51,782 nucleotides of DNA, from NCBI GenBank assembly GCA_964450715.1, contig CAYVFC010000048.1, positions 1 to 51,782 of the forward strand. Direction: 5' to 3'. The first letter of the stretch is position 1, and each line of letters opens with the position of its first letter. This document shows, in pieces, positions 24,209-34,367 of this stretch. The notes beneath the pieces are model-generated. The model worked only from the letters and a program-made list of their open reading frames with translations, ran no database searches and was not told where the DNA came from. The DNA comes from CAYVFC01 sp964450715. GTDB taxonomy: Bacteria; Myxococcota_A; Polyangia; Polyangiales; JAFGIB01. The position numbers and the translations under genes were made by a program.

Positions 24209-27200
24209 GTGTCGGACAACGACAATCCGGTTTCGAACAACGAATTACAGCAGGAAGAACAACCCGCTAGCGAAGAACAGCTCGATGAAGCCGCGGCGGC
24301 CGCGGCTGCGGCGGACGAACCGCCGGCCGGTACGTTGCGCGAGCTGACCGAAGAAGAAAAGGCCAAGCTCGCGGAGCTGGACGAAGCGCTTGCTAAGTTC
24401 GAGGCGCAGAAACGCTGGTCCGACGTCATCCGTACCATCGTCGCCAAGGCCGAGATCGTGATCGATCCCGCCGAGAAGGTCGCCTTGTTCAGCGAGGCGG
24501 GGCGCATGTACCTGGACAAGTCATCCAACCAGGCCGAGGCCATCAAGTGCTTCCAGCGGGTGATGGAGATCGACCGGTACAACGTCGAGGCGCTCACGCT
24601 TCTCAAGGAGATGTACGACAAGAGGCGCGACTGGGCGCACCTGATCGAGGTAATGGGAGCCGAGGCTGAGCTTCTACCGCCGGAAGACCAGGCCATGCGG
24701 CGTCTGGAGATCGCCAAGCTGGCGACCGAGCGGCTGCGCAAGCCCGACGTCTGCATCGGTCTCTGGCAAAAGGTCCTCGAATCCGACGCCGAGAACCCGG
24801 AAGCCCTGGAAGCGCTTTCGAGCCTGTACGAGCGCGCGCGTGAATGGCAGCCCCTAGCCGAGGTGCTGGAGAGACGCAGCTATCAGCTCTCGGGAGACAG
24901 CGAGTTGGTCGCGTTGCTGCAGAAGCTCGGTATGATCTACGCCGACAAGCTCAGCGACGATGACGGCGCGGTCAAGGCGTTCAAGCGACTGTTGGAGATA
25001 GAGCCCACCGATCGGCGGGCGCAGGAGCAGCTCAAGAAGCGCTACGCGGCGCTCAAGGCGTGGGACGATTTAGAGGAGTTCTACGCCGGTACCGACAAGT
25101 GGGATGAACTGATCCGCGTCCTGGAACGGGAAGCCGAGGATCCGAAAATGGAGCCGGAGGAGCGCATCGCCATGCATTTCCGCGTGGCACGGCTCTGGCA
25201 GGAAAAGAAGGAGAAGCCCGACCGCGCGGCTCGCGCTTACGAGAAGGTCTTCGGTATCGACAAGCAGAACCTGGAAGCCGCCGAGGCGTTGACGCCGATC
25301 TACGAGCAGGCGTCGGATGGCCGGAAGCTGGCCGAGGTCTACGAGGTCAGGCTCCTGCACTACCGGGAGCCCGAGCAGCGGTTGATACTGTTGCGCGAAG
25401 CGGGCCTGCTCTACGAGGAGAAGCTGCGCAATCCGCAGAATGCCTTCGACAAGTTCCTGGAAGCTTTCGCGCTCGATCCGGTACAGGAGGTCCTGCGCGA
25501 GGACATCGAGCGGGTGGCCCCCAAGGTCGAGGGCTGGGAGCGGGTGTTCGCGGTCTACGAGCAAGCGATCGAGGGGGCGGCGGATCCGGATCAGGCCACC
25601 CGCTTGCGGATCGACTACGGTCGCGCTCTGTCCAATACGGGCAAGATCGAGGAGGCCATCGTCCAGTACGACGCCGTCCATCAGGACAACCCCGACCACG
25701 AGGGCGCGCTGGCGGCCCTGGAGGATCTCTACCGGAAGACCGAGGCGCACGAGCGGCTGTTGGGGATCCTGCAGCGCCGGGCAGAGATCGAGAGCGATCC
25801 GGACGTGCGCAAGGGGCTGATATACGAGATCGCTCAACTGCTGGTCGAACGGGTCGGCGATCCGGACAAGGCCATCGAGGTTTACAACGATATCATCGGC
25901 GAATACGGCGACGCGGAGCGCGAAGCCTACAGCGCCCTGGATATCTTGTACGAACAGCGCGAGCGCTGGGATGAGCTGTCCCAGGCGCTCGAACGGCGCA
26001 TCGACCTCGGCCCGGAGACGGACGAGGAGCTGGCATCACTGCGTTTTCGCCTGGCGGACGTGCTGGATACGAAGCTCGAGGACAAGGTCAGGGCACTCGA
26101 CCTGTACCGGGAAGTACTGTTGCTCATGCCGGACCACGAGGGGGCGGTCACCGCGCTCGAGCGCCTCATGCAGGACGAGCAGCTGGGAGGGGAAGCCGCC
26201 TTGATCCTGGAGCCGCTCTACGAGAGCGGGGCGCAGTGGGAGAAGCTGGTAGGGGCGCTCGAGGTGCTGCTGAAGTTCAGCGACGACCTCGATCAACGCC
26301 TGGACCGCATCACCAAGATAGGAGAGGTATACGGCGATCAGCTCCAGCAGCCCGAGGGGGCGTTCCAGGCCTATTGCCGCGCGCTGACCGAGGCGCCCGA
26401 CAATCCCGGGATTTACGCTCGCCTGGAGGGCCTGGCGGCCGATCAGGGGCGTTTTCCGGCGCTAGTCGGTTTGCTGGAAGAGATGGGGGATCAATCCGAG
26501 GACGCGCTCACGGCCAGGGGGCTCTGGATCAAGGCGGCCCGGATCCACGATGCGCAGCTCGAGGATACGGACTCCGCCGTACGCGCCTATTCCAAGGCGT
26601 TCGAACGCGCACCCGAGGACCTGGAGATCCTCGGCGCCATGGAGGAGCTGTTCCGGCGTATCGAACGCTGGCGCGACCTGCTCGGGGTATTGCGACGGCG
26701 CGTCGAGCTGGCCCCCGAGATCGAGGACAAGGAACAGCTTCTCGCCCAGATGGCCTTCATCCACGACGAGATGCTCTCCGAGCCCGAGGAGGCCATCCGC
26801 ACCTTCGGCGAGATCCTCGAGCTGGATCCCGACAGTAAGGTGGCGCTGAGCGCGCTGGACCAGCTCTTCGAACGGCAGCAGATGTGGAGCGATCTGGCGG
26901 ACAACGTCAGGCGCCAGCTCTCGCTGGCCGACGAGGAAGCGCAGCAGATCGCCCTGATGCTCAAGCTGGGCGAGCTTCACGAGAAGCGCATGAACGCGGT
27001 GGAGGCCGCCATCGAGATCTACCACGATGTTCTCGATCGGGATCCGGATAACGAGGAGGCGCTGTCCGCGCTGGAACGGCTGATCGAGCAGCCGGAATAC
27101 CAGATTTCAATCGCCGAGATACTGGAACCGCTCTACCGCGACAAGGGGGAGATCCAGAAGCTGATCGGCGTACACGAGATCCAGGCGCTGCACAGCGACT

Positions 27201-30200
27201 CTTCCGACCAGCGGGTGGCGCTACTGCACCGGATGGCGGAGCTTTACGGGGATATCCTCAACGACCTGGAGAACAGCTTCAAGTGTTTTGCCCGGGCGCT
27301 GGCCGAGGAACCGTCTTCCATCGACACCCAGGATCAATTGGACGGCATCGCGGAGACCGCCGGGATGTGGCAGGAGCTGGCGCAGGTATACGAGGGCCAG
27401 ATCGGGATCATAGACGACACGATTCTGGCAACCTCTTTCCACATGAAGGTTGCGCGGGTGCGCGAGGAGCGCCTGGGGGATATCGAGGGCGCCATCAAGC
27501 ACTATGTCACCGCGCTGGAGCTCGACGAGATCAATCTGGAAGCGGCCGAGGCGCTGGAGCGGCTTTACCAGATGTCCGAGCGTTACGAGGACCTAGCCGG
27601 TATCTACCTGAAGAAGGCCTCGATCCTGGAAATTCCCGAGGAGCGCAAGGGGTACTACTTCCGCGCCGCGGCCATCTACGAGGAGATCCTGGAAAGGCCC
27701 GTAGACGCCATCGAGGTATACAAGCAGTCGCTGGAGGTCGAACCAGACGACATAGCCGCCCTGGACAAGTTGATCGAGCTACACCTGAGGCTCGAGAGCT
27801 GGGAACAGCTTCTGGCCGTCTACAACCAGAAGGCGGATATCGTAGCCGATCCGGACGAGAAGAAATCGCTGTACGCCGAGGTGGGCGCCGTCTACGAGCG
27901 CGAGCTCGAGCAGAAGGACAAGGCGATCGACACCTATCAGCGGATCCTCGAGATCGACCCGGACGACATGATCGCCATCGGTCGGCTCGACGCCCTTTAC
28001 CTGGCCACCGAGAACTGGGAGGAGCTGCTCTCGGTTCTGGAGAGGGAGTCCGATCTGGCGGAAGACCCGTCGGAGGTGATCTCCTACCGCTACCGGATCG
28101 GCGAGCTGTGGGAAAAGAAACTCAACGATACCGAACGGGCGGTAGAGGTCTACCGGGATATCCTGGGCATCGCGCCGGATCACGAGGCCACGCTCGGGGC
28201 GCTGGAGACCATGATGGCCGAGGAGCGCGAAGCGGTGGCCGTCTCCGCGGTGCTGGAATCGGTCTATCAGGCCACCGGTGAATCGCTGAAGCTGATCGGC
28301 GCTTTGGAGGTTCAGGTCAAGCACGACGGCGATCCGATCCGCAAGGTGGAGCTATTGCACCGGATCGCCGAGCTGCACGAGATCCATCTCAACCAGGCCC
28401 GGGAGGCATTCGATGCCTACGCGCGCTCGTTGCCCTTTGATTGCGAGAGCGACGTGACCCTCGGTTCCCTGGAGAGGCTGGCCGAACAGCTGTCGGTCTG
28501 GAACGAGGTGGCTAGGCTCTACGATGTCGAGATCGAAAAGCTGAGAGAGCAATCGCCGGATTCGGCGATCGATATGGCGTTGCGGCTGGCCCAGATCTTC
28601 GAGGTGCAGATCGGCGACATTGATCAAGCCATCGCCCGGTACCGCCTGGTCTACGAGGCGGATTCCGGGCACATACAGAGCATCGAGTCTCTGGACAGGC
28701 TCTACGAGGCAACCGAGCGTTGGAACGAGCTGGCGGAAATCCTCGGCAAGGAAATCGAGGTGGCGGGAAGCCCGGACGAGGTGCTCAACCTGCAGTTCCG
28801 GTTGGGCCAGGTATACCAGGGGTACCTGGGAGATCTGGACCGGGCCATCGAGCAGTACCGCGAGATACTCGCCGCGGAACCAGAGCATGCCCAGGCCATG
28901 TCGGCGCTGGAGATGCTCTTCGCGGAAGAGGTGCAGCCCATCGTGATCGGCGAGATCCTGGAGCCGCTCTTCCGCATGCAGGAGGCCTGGGATCGCTTGA
29001 TCGGTCTACAGGAGGTTCAGCTTCGCTACCAGGATAACGCCGAGGAGCGCGTCTCCATGATGCACAGAATGGCGGAGATAGCGGAAGACAAGATCGGGGA
29101 TCCGAGCTCCGCCTCGGCATGGATGCAGCGAGCCTTGATGGAGGATCCGACTCATGATCACTCTATCGAGGAATCTGAGCGCCTCTGCGGCATGGTCAAC
29201 GGCTGGGCCGTACTGGCCAATACCTATGCCGGGGTACTGGAGACGCTCGTGGCAGGCGAAGCCCGGGTGGAGCTGGGAAGGAGGCTGGCGCGGATCTACG
29301 AGGACGAGCTGGGAGACGTTCAGCGCGCCGAGGAGACCTACCGGTTCATTATCGGGGTAGATACGCAGAACGAAGAGGCGCTTCAGGCGCTGGACCGCAT
29401 CTACACGGAAAACGGGGCCTACACCGCGCTGGCGGAAGCGCTGCGTAAGAGGATAGCCGCGACGGACGACTCCACCGACGAGATCGAGCTCAACTACCGG
29501 CTGGCCACGGTATTGAACCGGGATCTGGGACGCGTGGACGAGGCCATCACGGTCTATCGACACATTCTGGACGACCTGGATTCCCAGCACGAGGACACCG
29601 TCAAGTCGCTCCAGGACGTCTATACGCGTAGAGAGGACTGGGAGAATCTCTCCTGGGCGCTGGAGAAAGAGTTCGACCTCGCCGTGGGAGATTCCGTGCA
29701 GGCGGAAATATTGGGGCGTATGGCCTCGGTCGCTTCCGACAAGCTGGACGACATGGACAGAGCCGTCGGCTTGTTGCGCCGGGTGCTCGATCTCACCGGA
29801 GAGGACCCGGTGGCGCTTAACGCCCTGGGTAACATCTACGCCCGGCAGGAGAACTGGACCGACCTGGTCGACGTTCTCGAGCGCGAGGTGGCGGTCACCG
29901 ACGATGACGGGATGCGCTTGCATATCTTCGCGGACCTGGGGCGCGTCTGGTACGAAAAGCTCCGGCGCGATCGCAACGCCCTGGAGAGCTGGGAGCGCGT
30001 ACTGGACCTCGATCCGAGCTACACCGATGCGCTCTTCGCGATGGCGGCGATCCACCGGAACGCGGAGTCCCACTCCGAGCTGGTCGATACCCTTCATCGC
30101 GTCATCGACGTGGGTAGCGCCACGCTCGAGAACACCGTTTTGGAAAACGTCTATTTGGAGCTGGGCGCGCTCTACGACGAGAAGCTTCAGCAACCCTTCG

Positions 30201-33200
30201 ATGCCGTCGAGTCCTACAACCACGCCCTGGACGTCAATCCGAGCTCTTTCAAGGCGATGGACGAGCTCGAAAAGATCCATACGCGCGAGAGCCAGTGGGA
30301 GGACTGTATCACGGTGAAGGAGAAGCGGGTCACCGCGCTGGAAGCCGCCGAGGACAAGATCGCGGTACTGCTCGAGATCGCCCGGATATGGGACGAGCAG
30401 GCGGAGGAAAAGGACCGCGGGGTCAGCGCCTATAATCGGATCATCGAGCTGGACGCGGTACACGAGGTGGCTTTCCAGCAGCTCGAGGCGCTGCACCGAG
30501 AGGCCTCGCGTCACGAGGAGCTGATCGGTCTCTACCTCGGGCGGGTGGAGTCGATAGACGATAACGACGAACGCGTGGTCCTGTTGCGGAAGGTCGCCAA
30601 GGTGAGCGAGGAGGATCTGGGGGACCGCAACCAAGCCTTTGACGCCCTGCAGCTGGCCTGGACCCAGGATTTCGAGAACGAGGATTCGGCGATGGAGTTG
30701 GAGCGGATCGCCGGGCTGACCCAGAGATGGAACGAGGTGTTGACGGTCGCCAACGAGTCCCTGCAGCAGCTTCCGCCGGACGAGGTCAACGTCAAGATAG
30801 CCATCTGCCTCAAGTGCGCTCGCTGGTACGGGCGCGAGGGGCATCCCGAGTACGCGATCCCGTACCTGCAGCAGGTGCTCGCCATCGATCCTGTCAACCT
30901 GCCGGCCATGAGGCAGATGGCCGATCTATACCGGCAGACCGAGCAGTGGGACGCCTATTCCAAGACCCTTTTCCGCATGGTGGAGATGACTGAGGACCCG
31001 GCGGAGAGGGCCGACGTCTACTTCAAGATGGGGGAGCTCAACGAGACCCAGTTCGCTGCCGTGGACAGGGCGATCGAGGACTACAAGCGGGCACTGGAGA
31101 ATGTGTCGGAGAACCTGGAGGCGCTGCAGGCGTTGGAGCGGATCTACCGCGGTAGGGAGCAGTGGCTGGAGCTGGTAGATATCCTGCAGAAGAAGGTCGT
31201 CGTCTACGCCGATACCGAGCAGGCGGTGGAGGTGAAGCTGCAACTGGCGGAGGTCTACGAGGACCGGGTCGCCGACAAGAACAAGGCGATCGAACAGTAC
31301 AAGCGCGTGCTGGAGGACGACGAGATCAATCTCGACGCCTTGAAGGGTCTGGAGCGGCTCTACGCGCAGACCGAGCGCTGGCAGGATTTGCTGGATGTGC
31401 TCGAGGGACAGCTCCGGGTCGTGACCTCCGAGAAGGAGCAGATCACGCTGCTGTTGCGCATCGCGAGCATGTGGGAGGAGGAGTTTCTCAAGCCAGAGAA
31501 CTCGGTCGAGCGCTTGGAGCGCGTCGTGGAGATCGACGCGGATCACACCGGGGCGCTACAAGGTCTGGAGCGGCTCTACCGGCAGCTACAGCGCTGGGAC
31601 GACTTGATACAGACTTACTATCGCCACATCGACGTCACGGTTGACCGGCGGGAAAAGGTCGACCTGTATCTCCTGATGGGCGAGGTCTACCGGGACGAGA
31701 TGCAGGACGTCGATCAGGCGATCGATGCCTTCCTCAACGTCACCTCTATCGACGAGGATAACGCCAAGGCGCTGGACGCTTTGACGCGTCTATACGAGAA
31801 GCGAGGCGAGCACAGCTCCGCGCTGGATTCCATGGAGAAACTGTCAAAGTTGATCCAGGAGCCCGAACGGCTGGTCGATATCTTCTTCCGCATGGGCACA
31901 CTGTTCAACGAGCAGCTCGGCGACCGCGTCACCGCAGTGGAGTACTTCCAGAAAGCGGTCGATATCGACCGGACGAACCTGCCGTCACTGGAGGCGATAC
32001 GGGACATCCACGTGGAGGAAGGCGACTGGCACGCTGCGGCGCGGGTGCTGGAGCTGGCCACCGAGGTGGAGCAGAACGCGCGGCACAACGCCGAGCTGCG
32101 GGTCGAGCTGGGTCGCATATACGAAGAACGGCTGGACGAGCACGAGCGGGCCATCGAGTGTTTCGAGGACGCGTTCAAGCAGGACGCGGACAACGAGGAC
32201 GCGGCCATGCCGCTGGTGGACGAGTACGCCGCCAGGGAAAGATGGCAGGAGGCGGAGCCGCTGCTGCAAATGTTGGTCAAGCGCGCTGGCGACCGTGAAA
32301 CGAGCGAGCAGCACCGGTTGTGGTTCCTGCTCGGTCAATGCGCGGACAACCTGCAAGACGACGAGACCGCGGTCAAGGCCTACAACCAGGCGTTCAGCCT
32401 GGATTCGCAAGATCTGCCCTCCCTGGTGGGGCTGGCGCTGGCTTATTACCGGGTCAAGGACTGGGAAAAGGCCTTCAAGTACCACCAGATGGTGCTGGTC
32501 CATCATCGGGACGAGTTGGGCCGCGAGCAGACCACGGAGACGCTCTACCGCCTCGGTATCATCAAGAAAGAACAGGGCGAGAACCGCAAGGCTCTCAACA
32601 TGTTCGACAAGGCGCTGGAGGAGGATCCCGACCACCGGCCGACCATGGAAGCGCTGGTGGCGCTCTACACCGGGGAGGCCGATTTCGAGCAGGTCATCCA
32701 CTTCAAGAAGCTCATCCTGGGGATCGCCGAGAACGACCAGGAGCGCTTCATGCTGCTGGAGGAGGTCGGTGATCTCTGGCTGGAGAAGCTGAAGAATCCG
32801 GCCAAGGCGATCGAGGCGTTTGCCGAGGCTTCGGATCTGCAGCCTGACAACCACCGAATGTTGCACAAGCTGCTGACCCTTTATCAGCAGACCCGGCAGT
32901 GGGCGGCGGCCATCGAGGTCATTTCGCGAATCGCCGAACTGGATGAAAGGTCGGAGGCCAAGGCCAAGTACGCCTATACCATCGGGGTTATCCTGAGGGA
33001 CGAGCTCAAGGATCCCGATAGCGCGCTGGAGAAGTTCGACGAGGCGCTGGATCTCGACCAGTCGCTGCTCAAGTCCTTCGAATCGATCAACAAGATCCTG
33101 ACCCAGAAGAAGGACTGGAAAGGACTCGAGCGAGCTTTCCGTAAGATGTTACATCGTATAGCCGGTAAGGGAGACGAGGCGTTGGAGTTCAATCTCTGGC

Positions 33201-34366
33201 ACAACCTCGGTGTCATCTACCGGGACAGGCAGCGGAGCTTCGAGCACGCCGCCGAGGCCTTTGCCATGGCTTCCAGGATGCAGCCCAACAATTTACAGGA
33301 GCACCAGATCCTGGCCGAGATATACGCCACCCTGCCCAACCGGCTGGACGACGCCATCAAGGAGCACCAGGCGCTGATCGGATTCGATCCCTACCGGGTG
33401 GATTCGTATCGCTCTCTGTACAAGCTCTACTTCGACGCCAGGGCCTACGACAAGGCCTGGTGCCTGGCAGCGGCGCTCGCTTTTCTCAACAAGGCCGATA
33501 CCGAGCAGCAGCAGTTCTTCGAGCAGTATCGGCAGCGCGGCCCCATCCGGCCGCAGGCGCGCCTGAACAACGAGCGCTGGGTTAAGGACCTCTTCCACGA
33601 CGACGAGGATTTCCTGGTCGGCAAGGTGTTCGAGGCGATCACGCCTGCGGTGCTGCGCATCCGGGGCAAACCGGACAAGTTCTGGCAGCTGAACAAGAAA
33701 CAGCTGATCCAGGATCTGAGCAACACCACGGTGACCTTTGCCCGGACCTTCGGGTTTGTGGCACAGGTGCTGAACCTGCCCTTCACCCCGCGGCTCTTCG
33801 TCTGCCCGGATCGACAGGGCGGGCTGGCCTTTGCGGCGACCCATCCCCCGGCCTCGATCTGCGGCAGCGCCTTGCTGTCGGGCCTGAGCCCCAACGACCT
33901 GATGTTCATCGTGGCCAAGCACCTCAGCTACTACCGCGGCGAGCACTACCTGCGGACGATGTTTCAGACCAAGGACGAGGTCAAGCTGGTGCTACTGGCG
34001 GCCATGAAGATCGCGGGCGTGGACCTGAAAGATCCGAACGTGGACAAGTGGGCGGCCGAGATACAGGCCAACATGGAACCGGCGGACATGGAACTGCTCA
34101 ACTCGGTACGCAAGCGGTTCGTCGAAGCCGGAGCCCGCACCGACGTCAAGCGCTGGATGCAGACCGTGGAGATCACGGGATGCCGAGCCGGTTTGCTGAT
34201 GTGCAACGACCTCGGCATCGCTTCCCGCATGATCCAGAGTGAGGCGCCGATGGGAACGGTGGACCTTCCCCCCAAGGAGAAGGTCAAGGAACTGGTCCTG
34301 TTCAGCATCTCGGAGCAGTACTTCCGGCTGCGAGAGGCGATGGGTATCCAGATCCAGGTTGGATAG
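24209..34366 (+). CDS. gltI: Giant cytoplasmic TPR protein, GltI (AgmK)-like
   Basis: The product is 3385 residues with no signal peptide or TM helix. After an acidic Ala/Glu-rich N-terminus (1-50), residues ~60-3080 are a continuous array of TPR pairs. The repeating unit is ~70 residues, of the form 'W..L...LE......D.......L..R.A.IYE..L.D...AI..Y..VLE.DP....AL..LE.LY', about forty copies. A distinct C-terminal domain (~3080-3385) contains ERWVKDLFHDDEDFLVGKVF, LFVCPDRQGGLAF, LSPNDLMFIVAKHLSYYRGE, and a final MGTVDLPPKEKVKELVLFSI. M. xanthus AgmK/GltI is likewise a cytoplasmic TPR giant of nearly 4000 residues encoded in the gltD-J cluster. The start GTG has GGGAGG 5 nt upstream. A role as the large cytoplasmic scaffold of a Glt-like complex is inferred. 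The stop is 1 bp from the end of the convergent radical SAM gene. Confidence 0.78.
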   Translation: MSDNDNPVSNNELQQEEQPASEEQLDEAAAAAAAADEPPAGTLRELTEEEKAKLAELDEALAKFEAQKRWSDVIRTIVAKAEIVIDPAEKVALFSEAGRMYLDKSSNQAEAIKCFQRVMEIDRYNVEALTLLKEMYDKRRDWAHLIEVMGAEAELLPPEDQAMRRLEIAKLATERLRKPDVCIGLWQKVLESDAENPEALEALSSLYERAREWQPLAEVLERRSYQLSGDSELVALLQKLGMIYADKLSDDDGAVKAFKRLLEIEPTDRRAQEQLKKRYAALKAWDDLEEFYAGTDKWDELIRVLEREAEDPKMEPEERIAMHFRVARLWQEKKEKPDRAARAYEKVFGIDKQNLEAAEALTPIYEQASDGRKLAEVYEVRLLHYREPEQRLILLREAGLLYEEKLRNPQNAFDKFLEAFALDPVQEVLREDIERVAPKVEGWERVFAVYEQAIEGAADPDQATRLRIDYGRALSNTGKIEEAIVQYDAVHQDNPDHEGALAALEDLYRKTEAHERLLGILQRRAEIESDPDVRKGLIYEIAQLLVERVGDPDKAIEVYNDIIGEYGDAEREAYSALDILYEQRERWDELSQALERRIDLGPETDEELASLRFRLADVLDTKLEDKVRALDLYREVLLLMPDHEGAVTALERLMQDEQLGGEAALILEPLYESGAQWEKLVGALEVLLKFSDDLDQRLDRITKIGEVYGDQLQQPEGAFQAYCRALTEAPDNPGIYARLEGLAADQGRFPALVGLLEEMGDQSEDALTARGLWIKAARIHDAQLEDTDSAVRAYSKAFERAPEDLEILGAMEELFRRIERWRDLLGVLRRRVELAPEIEDKEQLLAQMAFIHDEMLSEPEEAIRTFGEILELDPDSKVALSALDQLFERQQMWSDLADNVRRQLSLADEEAQQIALMLKLGELHEKRMNAVEAAIEIYHDVLDRDPDNEEALSALERLIEQPEYQISIAEILEPLYRDKGEIQKLIGVHEIQALHSDSSDQRVALLHRMAELYGDILNDLENSFKCFARALAEEPSSIDTQDQLDGIAETAGMWQELAQVYEGQIGIIDDTILATSFHMKVARVREERLGDIEGAIKHYVTALELDEINLEAAEALERLYQMSERYEDLAGIYLKKASILEIPEERKGYYFRAAAIYEEILERPVDAIEVYKQSLEVEPDDIAALDKLIELHLRLESWEQLLAVYNQKADIVADPDEKKSLYAEVGAVYERELEQKDKAIDTYQRILEIDPDDMIAIGRLDALYLATENWEELLSVLERESDLAEDPSEVISYRYRIGELWEKKLNDTERAVEVYRDILGIAPDHEATLGALETMMAEEREAVAVSAVLESVYQATGESLKLIGALEVQVKHDGDPIRKVELLHRIAELHEIHLNQAREAFDAYARSLPFDCESDVTLGSLERLAEQLSVWNEVARLYDVEIEKLREQSPDSAIDMALRLAQIFEVQIGDIDQAIARYRLVYEADSGHIQSIESLDRLYEATERWNELAEILGKEIEVAGSPDEVLNLQFRLGQVYQGYLGDLDRAIEQYREILAAEPEHAQAMSALEMLFAEEVQPIVIGEILEPLFRMQEAWDRLIGLQEVQLRYQDNAEERVSMMHRMAEIAEDKIGDPSSASAWMQRALMEDPTHDHSIEESERLCGMVNGWAVLANTYAGVLETLVAGEARVELGRRLARIYEDELGDVQRAEETYRFIIGVDTQNEEALQALDRIYTENGAYTALAEALRKRIAATDDSTDEIELNYRLATVLNRDLGRVDEAITVYRHILDDLDSQHEDTVKSLQDVYTRREDWENLSWALEKEFDLAVGDSVQAEILGRMASVASDKLDDMDRAVGLLRRVLDLTGEDPVALNALGNIYARQENWTDLVDVLEREVAVTDDDGMRLHIFADLGRVWYEKLRRDRNALESWERVLDLDPSYTDALFAMAAIHRNAESHSELVDTLHRVIDVGSATLENTVLENVYLELGALYDEKLQQPFDAVESYNHALDVNPSSFKAMDELEKIHTRESQWEDCITVKEKRVTALEAAEDKIAVLLEIARIWDEQAEEKDRGVSAYNRIIELDAVHEVAFQQLEALHREASRHEELIGLYLGRVESIDDNDERVVLLRKVAKVSEEDLGDRNQAFDALQLAWTQDFENEDSAMELERIAGLTQRWNEVLTVANESLQQLPPDEVNVKIAICLKCARWYGREGHPEYAIPYLQQVLAIDPVNLPAMRQMADLYRQTEQWDAYSKTLFRMVEMTEDPAERADVYFKMGELNETQFAAVDRAIEDYKRALENVSENLEALQALERIYRGREQWLELVDILQKKVVVYADTEQAVEVKLQLAEVYEDRVADKNKAIEQYKRVLEDDEINLDALKGLERLYAQTERWQDLLDVLEGQLRVVTSEKEQITLLLRIASMWEEEFLKPENSVERLERVVEIDADHTGALQGLERLYRQLQRWDDLIQTYYRHIDVTVDRREKVDLYLLMGEVYRDEMQDVDQAIDAFLNVTSIDEDNAKALDALTRLYEKRGEHSSALDSMEKLSKLIQEPERLVDIFFRMGTLFNEQLGDRVTAVEYFQKAVDIDRTNLPSLEAIRDIHVEEGDWHAAARVLELATEVEQNARHNAELRVELGRIYEERLDEHERAIECFEDAFKQDADNEDAAMPLVDEYAARERWQEAEPLLQMLVKRAGDRETSEQHRLWFLLGQCADNLQDDETAVKAYNQAFSLDSQDLPSLVGLALAYYRVKDWEKAFKYHQMVLVHHRDELGREQTTETLYRLGIIKKEQGENRKALNMFDKALEEDPDHRPTMEALVALYTGEADFEQVIHFKKLILGIAENDQERFMLLEEVGDLWLEKLKNPAKAIEAFAEASDLQPDNHRMLHKLLTLYQQTRQWAAAIEVISRIAELDERSEAKAKYAYTIGVILRDELKDPDSALEKFDEALDLDQSLLKSFESINKILTQKKDWKGLERAFRKMLHRIAGKGDEALEFNLWHNLGVIYRDRQRSFEHAAEAFAMASRMQPNNLQEHQILAEIYATLPNRLDDAIKEHQALIGFDPYRVDSYRSLYKLYFDARAYDKAWCLAAALAFLNKADTEQQQFFEQYRQRGPIRPQARLNNERWVKDLFHDDEDFLVGKVFEAITPAVLRIRGKPDKFWQLNKKQLIQDLSNTTVTFARTFGFVAQVLNLPFTPRLFVCPDRQGGLAFAATHPPASICGSALLSGLSPNDLMFIVAKHLSYYRGEHYLRTMFQTKDEVKLVLLAAMKIAGVDLKDPNVDKWAAEIQANMEPADMELLNSVRKRFVEAGARTDVKRWMQTVEITGCRAGLLMCNDLGIASRMIQSEAPMGTVDLPPKEKVKELVLFSISEQYFRLREAMGIQIQVG

Positions 34367-34367
34367 A

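Noticed and set aside
29006..30844. Minus-strand open frame (612 codons) inside the giant TPR gene
   Set aside because: Antisense mirror of repetitive TPR codons; no independent start signal or domain.
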